Origin: an uncultured Alistipes sp.
GTDB lineage: Bacteria > Bacteroidota > Bacteroidia > Bacteroidales > Rikenellaceae
Direction: 5' to 3'
Assembly (NCBI GenBank): GCA_944321945.1
Contig: CALUNE010000007.1
Location: 1-64,000, forward strand
Length of the DNA stretch: 64,000 nucleotides
The first letter of the stretch is position 1, and each line of letters begins with the position of its first letter. A program made the position numbers and the translations under genes. The notes beneath the pieces are model-generated. The model saw nothing but the letters and a program-made list of their open reading frames with translations. It was not told the DNA's origin and made no database searches. Shown here piece after piece: positions 43,280 through 50,754 of this stretch.

Positions 43280-43752
43280 ATCCGACAAAAAACATGAAAT
43301 ACAGTCTGTCTCTGGGGATTCTGCTCCTTGCGTTGCTGATAGCCGGGCCCTCGACGGCCCGGTACACCGCTGCCGCCTCCACCCAAAAGCCCACGGCCGG
43401 CTCCGGCACCTCCACGGAGGAGGTCCGGCAAGCGCTGGAGCGCTTCTACCGGGCATACGCCGGCTGGGTAGCGGCCAGCTACAACGAGCATCCGGAGAAG
43501 CCCGCCCTGCCCCTGGACAAGGCCACCCGCCGGAAGGTGGAAAAGGCCGCCGCCGAAACGGACGGGGATCCGCTCATCCGGGCCCAGGATTTCAACAAGC
43601 GGTCGCTGCCGACGATCCGGGTCGAACACGTCGAGGGCGAATGGTATGCCATCGCCTATCTGGCCACGTACGAAAACCGGTGCGTCGTTATTCCCGTTCG
43701 TGCCACCATGCGGAACGGGCAGCTGGAAATCACCGACATCACCCTGCCATAA
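43276..43752 (+). CDS. Secreted DUF3828-like protein between two CHR transporter genes
   Basis: 158 residues from ATG 43276, overlapping the upstream stop (ATGA). A signal peptide (SLSLGILLLALLIAGPSTA) precedes a single small domain. RQALERFYRAYAGWVAASYNE, then DPLIRAQDF and a beta-rich end (IRVEHVEGEWYAIAYL..., GQLEITDITLP), is the general DUF3828 pattern, assigned here by eye. It is probably periplasmic. The 4-nt overlap makes it part of the transporter operon. It may be an accessory or lid protein for the transporter, which is inference only. Confidence 0.65.
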   Translation: MNPTKNMKYSLSLGILLLALLIAGPSTARYTAAASTQKPTAGSGTSTEEVRQALERFYRAYAGWVAASYNEHPEKPALPLDKATRRKVEKAAAETDGDPLIRAQDFNKRSLPTIRVEHVEGEWYAIAYLATYENRCVVIPVRATMRNGQLEITDITLP

Positions 43753-43765
43753 CCCTCATCCCGAC

Positions 43766-44347
43766 ATGATTCTTCTCTGGCAACTCTTCGTTTCGTATCT
43801 CAAGATCGGATTCTTCGGATTCGGCGGCGGATACGCCATGCTGTCGCTCATCCAGAACGAGGTGGTCGTGCAGCACCAGTGGCTCACCAACGCGCAGTTT
43901 GCCGACATCGTCGCCATCTCGCAGATCACCCCCGGCCCAATTGCCATCAACTCGGCCACCTACGTGGGCTACACCGTCGGTCTGGAGACCGGCTACGCGT
44001 GGTGCGGCATTCTGGGATCGGCCATTGCGACGCTGGCCGTCTGCCTGCCGTCGCTCACGCTGATGATCCTCGTAGCACGGTTCTTCCTGCGGCTGAAGGA
44101 CAACCGGCTGGTCGAAGGGGCCATGCGGGGCATGCGTCCCGTGGTGATCGGCATGATCGCCGCCGCGGCGCTGCTGCTGATCTTCCCCCACAGTTCGGAA
44201 CCCGACGAACAGAACTTCATCGACGCCTGGAGCTGGGTGCTCTTCGGCGGGGTCTTCATCGGCTCGTGGCGCAAGGTGAACCCGATCCTGCTGATCGTCC
44301 TCTCGGCCGCGGCGGGCATCCTGATCTACCACGTCTTCGGACTTTAG
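43766..44347 (+). CDS. Chromate transporter family protein (half-size CHR), second of a pair
   Basis: 193 residues, about six membrane segments. LKIGFFGFGGGYAMLSLIQNEVV and DIVAISQITPGPIAINSATYVGYTVG are the same CHR motifs as in the partner at 42713, so the pair is complete. It lies 13 nt after the DUF3828-like gene and is the last gene of the operon. A perfect 11-bp hairpin follows about 30 nt later. Confidence 0.9.
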   Translation: MILLWQLFVSYLKIGFFGFGGGYAMLSLIQNEVVVQHQWLTNAQFADIVAISQITPGPIAINSATYVGYTVGLETGYAWCGILGSAIATLAVCLPSLTLMILVARFFLRLKDNRLVEGAMRGMRPVVIGMIAAAALLLIFPHSSEPDEQNFIDAWSWVLFGGVFIGSWRKVNPILLIVLSAAAGILIYHVFGL

Positions 44348-44376
44348 TTCCTGCCAGGAAAGCCATACAAACAGCA

Positions 44377-44402
44377 GGTGCATAGGTTTTCACCTATGCA
44401 CC
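44377..44402. terminator. Perfect 11-bp hairpin between convergent genes
   Basis: GGTGCATAGGT (44377-44387) is the exact complement of ACCTATGCACC (44392-44402) with a 4-nt loop. It has no clear T tract, so its terminator role is likely but not certain. Confidence 0.5.
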
Positions 44403-44433
44403 CGTCCCGACGGCTGTCTGCGCATGCCGGATG

Positions 44434-44889
44434 TCAGCGGTTCTTCGCGGCTCCCGGTTTCGCGATACCGAAAAGAATGCGCAGCCGTTTGAGGAGGTGC
44501 AGCAGCCCCATTATGCCGAAGATCAGACCCAAAAGGTAATGGAACTTGCCCAGATAAAGGGCACACCCGGCACCGCACAGCAACAGGAGGAGACCCGTAA
44601 CCGCCGCAAGCAGAAAAACAAGGCTGAACAACAGCACCATCCGGCGGTGCCGATCCTTGCAGCCCACGGTCGTCAGCGCACGATACCAGCCCCAATGTCC
44701 ATAGACATGGATTCCCGCCAGGAGCAGGAACAGGAGCGAGACGACCGTATGCGACACGGACCAGCGATGCCCGAAAAGGGGATCAGCGACGTGTCCGGCG
44801 GCATGCAGTTCGAGCCCCGTCCAGATCACCCCGACGAAGACCGGAACCAGCGCCCGGTCGATCCAAAGATTGAATTTGCGTTTGTCCAT
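44434..44889 (-). CDS. DUF4405-like four-helix membrane protein
   Basis: 151 residues with four hydrophobic segments and several membrane-embedded His residues (TGLELHAAGH, SVSHTVVSLLFLLLAGIHVYGHWGWY, LGKFHYLLGL, GLLHLLKRL). Paired His in a four-helix bundle is the pattern of small cytochrome-b-like DUF4405 proteins, so haem binding is possible. Function is unknown. It is 80 nt downstream of the AraC regulator gene in the same direction and may be its target or neighbour in one unit. Confidence 0.7.
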   Translation of the reverse strand: MDKRKFNLWIDRALVPVFVGVIWTGLELHAAGHVADPLFGHRWSVSHTVVSLLFLLLAGIHVYGHWGWYRALTTVGCKDRHRRMVLLFSLVFLLAAVTGLLLLLCGAGCALYLGKFHYLLGLIFGIMGLLHLLKRLRILFGIAKPGAAKNR

Positions 44890-44969
44890 TTTTCACTTCG
44901 ATTTTTGTCGATGCAAAGTAACCGACTTTCCGACTTCGGGACAATGGACAAACCCGGGCGATTGTTGGA

Positions 44970-45836
44970 CTATCCGAGGTATTGGCGGCGGAAGGAGGAG
45001 GGGCTGATTCCGACCACCTTCGTGAAGAGGCGCGTGAAGTAGGCCGCGTCGCCGAAACCCAGTTCGAAGGCGATCTCACGGACGTTCATCGTCGTATGGA
45101 TCAGCAGACGCCGGGCTCTCAGCATCAGCTCCTCGTGGATGCAACGGCCGACACTCGTACCCGCCACGGCCCGCACCGCCTCGTTAAGATAACCCGTCGA
45201 GACATGCAACTCTGCGGCATAGCGGGCCGGACCGCCTTCGAGAAGCGGGGAGCGGTCGAGCAATTCGCGGAACGCGAGGGCCAGATCGACCTGACGACCC
45301 GTCGCCGAACGGCCCCGGAGGCTCTGCCGCACGGCTCCGGCAATCATTCCCACGGCCGCACCGGCCAGCAGCCGGATCAGCCGTCCGGTCTCCTCCGCAT
45401 CGGAAGTTTGCCGTGCCCCGACACGACGGTCGATCATGGCAAACAGCTCCCCGAGCTCATGCCTCAACGACGGTTCAAGAGGCATTGGATGGGGTTGGAA
45501 GGCGAATTCGGTGAGCACGCGTCTGTCTCCGGCATCGATGCATGCGGCATCGACAAAAAGTACCGCACCCCGCACCGTCTGTTCATCGACCAAGCGGTGG
45601 ACCTGCCCGGGCCGGACGCAGAACATCTCCCCCGCATGAAGGTCATACTCCTCAAAATCAAGCCCGATACGACAGCTGCCCTCCTCGACGAATCCGAAAA
45701 GGTAATAGTCGTCGCGATGGGCGTAACGGATCGGCTGAACGACGATTCCGGGTCCGATTCTTTTCAGGAAGATGCCGGATTCGGTCATCCGCACGGCCCG
45801 ATGCAGGGGCAGCGATTTCCGGATTGGGCGGTTCAT
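44970..45836 (-). CDS. AraC family transcriptional regulator
   Basis: 288 residues. An N-terminal cupin sensing domain (DDYYLFGFVEEGSCRIGLDFEEYDLHAGEMFCVRPGQVHRL) is followed by an AraC HTH domain from about 190 (AAELHVSTGYLNEAVRAVAGTSVGRCI and IAFELGFGDAAYFTRLFTKVVGISPSSFR). The ligand is unknown. ATG 45836 is used because the long in-frame extension upstream overlaps another gene. Candidate targets are the DUF4405-like gene downstream or the transporter operon. Confidence 0.9.
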   Translation of the reverse strand: MNRPIRKSLPLHRAVRMTESGIFLKRIGPGIVVQPIRYAHRDDYYLFGFVEEGSCRIGLDFEEYDLHAGEMFCVRPGQVHRLVDEQTVRGAVLFVDAACIDAGDRRVLTEFAFQPHPMPLEPSLRHELGELFAMIDRRVGARQTSDAEETGRLIRLLAGAAVGMIAGAVRQSLRGRSATGRQVDLALAFRELLDRSPLLEGGPARYAAELHVSTGYLNEAVRAVAGTSVGRCIHEELMLRARRLLIHTTMNVREIAFELGFGDAAYFTRLFTKVVGISPSSFRRQYLG

Positions 45837-45868
45837 TTGACACAGGACAAGATGCGGTGCAACAACCT

Positions 45869-46159
45869 CTACAGGGCGGCCATCAGCATGGCGCCACCGG
45901 TCAGGAGCAGCATCAGAAAGACAATCAGACAGAGGATTCCGAGTACAGCCACCGTGGTGCCGATACAGCCCCAGCGTTGCACGTCGCCCGGCAGCGGATC
46001 GGTCAGCAGCGTGATGATCAGCCCCACGAGCGGAGTGAAGATCAGGCTCAACAGAAAGGCCCATCCGAAGCCGATGCGGCGCCGGCTGCCGATGATTCCC
46101 ACCAGTACCGAGAGCAGCGAACCGCTCAACAGGCCGAATAGCACAGCAAGAAAACTCAT
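45869..46159 (-). CDS. Small hypothetical membrane protein
   Basis: 96 residues with three hydrophobic segments (about 2-22, 32-52, 65-93) and short loops. The motif SRRRIGFGWAFLLSLIFTPLVGLIITLL is reminiscent of small Bacteroidetes inner-membrane proteins without known function. It is 32 nt upstream of the AraC gene in the same direction. Confidence 0.7.
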   Translation of the reverse strand: MSFLAVLFGLLSGSLLSVLVGIIGSRRRIGFGWAFLLSLIFTPLVGLIITLLTDPLPGDVQRWGCIGTTVAVLGILCLIVFLMLLLTGGAMLMAAL

Positions 46160-46280
46160 ATCATCCTAATTTCAAGATCATTCAATCGATTGCGGATCCT
46201 CTCGCACGACATCGCGTGGTCGGTCCGAAACCGGTCCCGACCCGGCGATGTCCCCGAAAGGCTCCGTTCCACGGTCCGGT

Positions 46281-46314
46281 TCAGCGTCCGAAACAAGTCA
46301 GCGTCTGAAACGGT
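46281..46314. repeat. Imperfect 17-bp duplication at the methyltransferase stop codon
   Basis: 46281-46297 and 46298-46314 match at 13 of 17 positions, including the stop codon. The rest of the gap 46160-46297 shows nothing recognisable. Confidence 0.5.
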
Positions 46315-47236
46315 AATAGGTTCCCAGGGGCAGCTCCTTGCCGGCACGGTCCGTGAAGCACAGCTCGCCCCACTGCTCCTCGCCCGGAGCCCCGAAGGCC
46401 TGCCGCACGGCCGTACGGGCCAGCGTCGACGAAAGCCCCATCGAATAGAGGTTCAGCACAAGAAACGCCCCGTGCGGTTCGAGCAGCCGGGCACAACAGT
46501 CGAGCATCTCGCCGATGTTCTCCTCGAGGACCCACTTTTCGCCGTTGGCACCGCGACCGTAGGCCGGCGGATCGAGGATGATTCCGGCATAGTGGTTGCC
46601 GCGGCGCACCTCGCGGCGCACGAACTTCAGCGCATCCTCGACGATCCAGCGCACGCCGTCCAGACCGCTCAGTTCCATGTTCTCGCGGGCCCACGTCACC
46701 ACGGGCTTGACCGAATCGACATGTGTCACCTCGGCACCGGCGGCCCGGGCCGCAAGCGTCGCACCGCCCGTGTAGGCGAAGAGATTCAGCACGCGGGGTG
46801 CAGCAACTGAAGTCGTTCCGCCGTCCGGACGGGCGGCGCCCCCGTTCGAAGAGGTGTCGACGGCCTCGGCCCGCAGCTGCAGCACGTTGTCATAGATGAA
46901 ATTCCAGTTGGCAGCCTGTTCGGGGAAGATTCCGACGTGCTTGAACGACGTCAATGCCAGCCGCATGCGCAACTGCATGCCGCGGTAGGCATAGACGACC
47001 GTCCAGCGGTCGGGCATCTTCGGCACCAGACGCCACTCGCCGCGTTCGTCGTTGCGCACGTCGCGCAGGAACGAGGCATCGGCCCGCCGCCACTCCTCCT
47101 CGGGGAGCGTCCGGCGCCAGATGGCCTGCGGTTCGGGACGCCGCGTCACGTAGCGGCCAAAGCGTTCGAGCTTTTCGAAATTGCCCGTATCGAGCAGTTC
47201 GTAGTCGGGGAAATCGGGGGTCAGTTGCTGCTGCAT
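46298..47236 (-). CDS. Class I SAM-dependent (RlmI/RlmK-like) rRNA methyltransferase
   Basis: 312 residues. The Rossmann core has VLNLFAYTGGATLAARAAGAEVTHVDSVK (motif I), WIVEDALKFVRRE and ILDPPAYGRG (motif IV), as in the RlmI/RlmK-type 23S rRNA cytosine methyltransferases. It lacks an N-terminal PUA domain; the first 110 residues are instead a beta-rich domain. The exact target is not predicted. It lies 15 nt after the U32 peptidase gene in one unit; both are plausible RNA-modification functions. Confidence 0.85.
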   Translation of the reverse strand: MQQQLTPDFPDYELLDTGNFEKLERFGRYVTRRPEPQAIWRRTLPEEEWRRADASFLRDVRNDERGEWRLVPKMPDRWTVVYAYRGMQLRMRLALTSFKHVGIFPEQAANWNFIYDNVLQLRAEAVDTSSNGGAARPDGGTTSVAAPRVLNLFAYTGGATLAARAAGAEVTHVDSVKPVVTWARENMELSGLDGVRWIVEDALKFVRREVRRGNHYAGIILDPPAYGRGANGEKWVLEENIGEMLDCCARLLEPHGAFLVLNLYSMGLSSTLARTAVRQAFGAPGEEQWGELCFTDRAGKELPLGTYYRFRR

Positions 47237-47251
47237 GGTATCTTGTCGGTA

Positions 47252-49078
47252 TTAGGCCTTGTTTTTCCGGCGCGGCGGGCAGGCCACCAGCGCCATTTCG
47301 CACGCCGCACAGTCGAAATCCAGCCGGAAGCGGTCCGTGCCATGTTCCAGATAGAGGTCGCCGCGCAGGCGCGAACCCTCGCGCAGGCACTCGCCGATCT
47401 CGCGGCGGATGCAGTAGGCCGAGCGCATCACCGTGCGTCCCTCGAACGAAGGGGCCAGCTCCAGCGGCCGTTCGATTTCGCGCACGCCGTGGTCGCGATA
47501 GAAGGCCTCGGCCAGATGATTGGTGACGTTTCCGTCGGCCAAGATACGCTCCGACGGATAGCGCGCCTCGGGATTTTCCGTCAGAATCCGGTGCGTGAAC
47601 GGCCGTTCGGAACGCCGTCGCAACAGCCCGTCCAACGCCTCGCGCCGCACTTCGGCCGCCAGCGAGGCCGGCACGAACCACTCTCCGCCCAGCACCTCGA
47701 CCTCACGCACCGCGAAGATCGTATCGCCCGACTTGCGGGCCTGCGTGCGCAGCGTCTCGGCATTGGCCTCGGGATTCTTGGCCCGCTCGAGACGGATGTC
47801 GCGCCGGGCCGCAGCCTCGAACCCCTCGCAGTCGGTGCAGGTCATCGCAACGCCCGTTCCGGAGGCCTCGACGCGGACCCGGACCGGAATGACCCGCCGC
47901 ATACGGCTGCGTTCGAGGGCCAGCGAGAAGCGCCGGTCGTAATTGCGGAAGACCTCCGCACCGGGGGTGATTCCCTCGATGCGGTTGGGGGTGATGCGAC
48001 GCCCGTCGACCGTATTGACGTTCGTTCCCAGTGCCCCGCGCGCGGAGACGAAGCAGAGGCCGTCACCGGCCGACAGGTCGGAATCGCCGTCCAGCCAGAA
48101 ACTGCCGCCCGCCACCTTCGCCACACGGCCGATCCGTTCGCCGACGGCCTTCGGCGTATCGAACGACGCCACGCCCGGACGTTTGCCGTCGAAGAAGTAC
48201 TCCGACTCGCCGCGCGTAAAGCTCTTCGCCGGATCGGGCGTGAAATCCGGCACGCTCTCGCCCACCGACGAACGCCGCAACGCCGGACGCGCGGCCAACA
48301 CCTCGTCCAGAGCCCGGCGGTACCACGCCACCACGTTGCGGATGTAGCCGGTATCCTTCAGGCGCCCCTCGATCTTGAACGACGCGACGCCGGCATCGAC
48401 CAGCTCGCCGAGGCGGTGCGAAAGGTTCATGTCGCGCACCGAAAGGAGGTGTTTGCCCGCAATGAGCCGCCGTCCGCCGCCGTCGACCAGATCCCACGTG
48501 AGGCGGCAGGGCTGGCTGCAGGCGCCGCGGTTGCCGCTGCGACCGGACATCGCCCGCGACAGAAAACAGCGTCCGCTGTAGCCGACGCAGATCGCGCCAT
48601 GCACGAAAACCTCGATTTCGGCCGGCGTCGCGGCACAGATGGCGCGGATCTCGCCGAGCGACAGCGCCCGCTCGAGAATCACCCGCGCGAAGCCCGCCCC
48701 GGCCAGGAAACGCGCCTCTTCGGGCGTGCGGTTCGAGACCTGGGTCGAGGCGTGCAGCTCGACCGGCAGATCCATCCGCCGCAGAGCCATGTCCTGCACG
48801 ATGAGGGCATCGACCCCGGCGTCGATCAGTTCGCGGGCCGTGCGTTCGGCCTCGCGAAGCTCGTCGTCCCAGAGCAGCGTGTTGAGCGTGGCATGGACCC
48901 GCACGCCGTAGCGATGGGCATACTCGACCACGCGGGCGATCTCCGCGGCGGAGTTTCCGGCTGCCTGACGAGCCCCGAAACGGGCCCCTCCGATATAGAC
49001 GGCATCGGCCCCGGCATCGACGGCCACGACGGCCGACGCATAATCCCGGGCCGGAGCCAACAGTTCAACGGTTTTCAA
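47252..49078 (-). CDS. U32 family peptidase (putative RNA-hydroxylation-type protein)
   Basis: 608 residues. The N-terminal TIM-barrel part (VELLAPARDYASAVVAVDAGADAVYIGGARFGAR) and the U32 signature HGAICVGYSGRCFLS...RSGNRGACSQPCR supply the conserved cysteines. KHLLSVRDMNLSHRLGELVDAGVASFKIEGRLKD is typical. Some U32 proteins hydroxylate tRNA or rRNA bases using prephenate rather than acting as peptidases; others remain unassigned. The start is TTG 49078: the sequence before it is antisense to serS, and the promoter box at 49096-49103 leaves no room for more codons. Confidence 0.88.
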   Translation of the reverse strand: MKTVELLAPARDYASAVVAVDAGADAVYIGGARFGARQAAGNSAAEIARVVEYAHRYGVRVHATLNTLLWDDELREAERTARELIDAGVDALIVQDMALRRMDLPVELHASTQVSNRTPEEARFLAGAGFARVILERALSLGEIRAICAATPAEIEVFVHGAICVGYSGRCFLSRAMSGRSGNRGACSQPCRLTWDLVDGGGRRLIAGKHLLSVRDMNLSHRLGELVDAGVASFKIEGRLKDTGYIRNVVAWYRRALDEVLAARPALRRSSVGESVPDFTPDPAKSFTRGESEYFFDGKRPGVASFDTPKAVGERIGRVAKVAGGSFWLDGDSDLSAGDGLCFVSARGALGTNVNTVDGRRITPNRIEGITPGAEVFRNYDRRFSLALERSRMRRVIPVRVRVEASGTGVAMTCTDCEGFEAAARRDIRLERAKNPEANAETLRTQARKSGDTIFAVREVEVLGGEWFVPASLAAEVRREALDGLLRRRSERPFTHRILTENPEARYPSERILADGNVTNHLAEAFYRDHGVREIERPLELAPSFEGRTVMRSAYCIRREIGECLREGSRLRGDLYLEHGTDRFRLDFDCAACEMALVACPPRRKNKA

Positions 49079-49095
49079 AGCGATGGAATTTTGCA

Positions 49096-49103
49096 CAAAA
49101 ATA
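49096..49103 (-). promoter_or_regulatory. -7 promoter box of the U32 gene
   Basis: A perfect TATTTTTG on the minus strand, 17 nt before the TTG start at 49078. It supports that start. Confidence 0.55.
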
Positions 49104-49126
49104 AGATAAATTTGGGAATTGTTTTG

Positions 49127-49134
49127 TAATTTTG
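49127..49134 (+). promoter_or_regulatory. -7 promoter box of serS
   Basis: A perfect TAATTTTG, 38 nt before ATG 49173; divergent from the U32 promoter. Confidence 0.55.
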
Positions 49135-49172
49135 CCCTTCGTAACGCGAAAACACACAAAACGACAGATATC

Positions 49173-50444
49173 ATGCTTACGATCAAGCAAATCCGGGATG
49201 ACCGGGATGCCGCCGTCCGCAAACTCGCCAAGAAAGGCGTCGACGCCGCCCCCGTCATCGACAAGATCCTTACGCTCGACGACCGCCGCAAGGCCATCCA
49301 GCAGGAACTCGACAACACGCTCGCCGTCCAGAACAAGGCCGCCAAGGAGATCGGCGCCCTGATGGGCCAGGGCCTCCGCGAAGAGGCCGAAGAGCGCAAA
49401 CACTTCGTCACGGACCTCAAGGAGAAATCGGCCCGTCTGCAGGCCGAATCGAACGACGTGCAGCAGGAGCTGCAGGCCGCTCTGGTCTCGCTGCCGAACT
49501 TCCCGGCCGACATCGTCCCCGAAGGCAAGACGGCAGCCGACAATCTGGTCGTGAAGCTCGTCGAGAGCTACACCCAACTGCCCGAAAACCCGCTGCCCCA
49601 CTGGGAGCTGGCCAAGAAATACGACATCATCGACTTCGACCTGGGCGTCAAGCTCACCGGAGCCGGTTTCCCCGTCTACAAGGGCAAGGGTGCCCGCCTG
49701 CAGCGCGCGCTGATCAACTACTTCCTCGACTGCAACACCCGCGCCGGGTATCTGGAGGTCGAGCCGCCCGTGATGGTCAACGAAGCCTCGGGATTCGGTA
49801 CCGGCCAGCTGCCCGACAAGGAGGGCCAGATGTACCACGCCACGGTCGACAACTACTACCTCGTGCCGACGGCCGAAGTCCCCGTGACGAACATCTACCG
49901 CGACGTGATCCTCGACGAGAAGGACTTCCCGGTGAAGATGACCGCCTATACGCCCTGCTTCCGCCGCGAAGCCGGTTCGTACGGCAAGGATGTGCGCGGT
50001 CTGAACCGTCTGCACCAGTTCGACAAGGTGGAGATCGTCCAGCTGTCGCTGCCCGACGTCTCGTATGAGGCGCTGGACGGCATGGTGGCCCACGTCGAGA
50101 CGCTGGTCAAGTCGCTCGGCCTGCCGTACCGCATCCTGCGGCTCTGCGGCGGCGACATGTCCTTCACCTCGGCCCTAACGTACGACTTCGAGGTCTACTC
50201 CGAGGCCCAGAAACGCTGGCTGGAGGTCTCCTCGGTCTCGAACTTCGAGTCGTTCCAGGCCAACCGTCTGAAACTGCGCTACCGCGACGCCGACAAGAAG
50301 ATCCATCTGGCCCATACGCTCAACGGTTCGTCGCTCGCCCTGCCGCGTATCGTCGCCGCATTGCTCGAGGATTTCCAGACTCCCGAAGGCATCCGCATCC
50401 CGGAAGTGCTGGTTCCCTACACCGGTTTTGATATGATCAAATAG
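49173..50444 (+). CDS. serS: Serine--tRNA ligase
   Basis: 423 residues. The N-terminal coiled-coil arm (about 25-105) that reads the long variable arm of tRNA-Ser precedes the class II catalytic core: VEPPVMVNEASGFGTGQLPDKEGQMY, VPTAEVPVTNIYRD (motif region), TPCFRREAGSYGKDVRGLNRLHQF (motif 2) and LPRIVAALLEDFQ (motif 3). The last codons TTT GAT ATG ATC AAA TAG form a palindrome that is repeated directly downstream. Confidence 0.97.
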   Translation: MLTIKQIRDDRDAAVRKLAKKGVDAAPVIDKILTLDDRRKAIQQELDNTLAVQNKAAKEIGALMGQGLREEAEERKHFVTDLKEKSARLQAESNDVQQELQAALVSLPNFPADIVPEGKTAADNLVVKLVESYTQLPENPLPHWELAKKYDIIDFDLGVKLTGAGFPVYKGKGARLQRALINYFLDCNTRAGYLEVEPPVMVNEASGFGTGQLPDKEGQMYHATVDNYYLVPTAEVPVTNIYRDVILDEKDFPVKMTAYTPCFRREAGSYGKDVRGLNRLHQFDKVEIVQLSLPDVSYEALDGMVAHVETLVKSLGLPYRILRLCGGDMSFTSALTYDFEVYSEAQKRWLEVSSVSNFESFQANRLKLRYRDADKKIHLAHTLNGSSLALPRIVAALLEDFQTPEGIRIPEVLVPYTGFDMIK

Positions 50445-50462
50445 TTTGATATTATCAAATAA
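50427..50462. repeat. Two 18-bp palindromic tandem units at the serS stop / ferredoxin promoter
   Basis: 50427-50444 and 50445-50462 differ at two bases only. Each contains a perfect inverted repeat (TTTGAT-ATG-ATCAAA and TTTGATA-T-TATCAAA). The first is the serS 3' end with its stop. The second contains the -33 TTTG of the ferredoxin promoter. Confidence 0.9.
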
Positions 50463-50475
50463 GTTTCTATATTTG
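50445..50475 (+). promoter_or_regulatory. Promoter of the 2[4Fe-4S] ferredoxin gene
   Basis: TTTG (50445-50448), 19-nt spacer, TATATTTG (50468-50475): an exact match to the Bacteroidetes consensus. The -33 box lies in the second palindrome, so a bound regulator could compete with or activate RNA polymerase. Confidence 0.75.
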
Positions 50476-50508
50476 CACTACACACATTAACCATAAACAC
50501 GCAAAAAA

Positions 50509-50676
50509 ATGGCTTACAAAATCACTGATTCCTGCGTAGCATGCGGAACCTGCATCGGCGAATGCCCGGTAGAGGCTATCTCGGCCGGCGACATCTATGT
50601 CATCGATCCCGACAAGTGCATCGACTGCGGTACCTGCGCAGGCGTTTGCCCGAGCGAGGCGATCGTTTCGGAGTAA
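50509..50676 (+). CDS. 2[4Fe-4S] ferredoxin, clostridial type
   Basis: 55 residues. Two perfect cluster motifs: C9VACGTCIGECP and C37IDCGTCAGVCP. The size and symmetry are those of clostridial-type ferredoxin, a low-potential carrier for pyruvate:ferredoxin oxidoreductase, hydrogenases and Rnf. It is possibly the donor for the flavodiiron protein or the hydrogenase-related complex in this window (inference). Its strong consensus promoter and own terminator suggest high, independent expression. Confidence 0.97.
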   Translation: MAYKITDSCVACGTCIGECPVEAISAGDIYVIDPDKCIDCGTCAGVCPSEAIVSE

Positions 50677-50698
50677 TTCCGCTGGGATAAAACGCAAG

Positions 50699-50737
50699 AT
50701 ACGCCCCGGGACCGCACGTTCCGGGGCGTATTCTTTT
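50699..50737 (+). terminator. Terminator after the ferredoxin gene
   Basis: ATACGCCCCGG (50699-50709) pairs perfectly with CCGGGGCGTAT (50721-50731), followed by TCTTTTC. Confidence 0.8.
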
Positions 50738-50754
50738 CAAGCGACGGCATCGAA

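Noticed and set aside
44377..44402. Perfect 11-bp inverted repeat considered as a regulator operator
   Set aside because: It lies downstream of both convergent genes, with no promoter nearby, so a transcription-end role is more likely.
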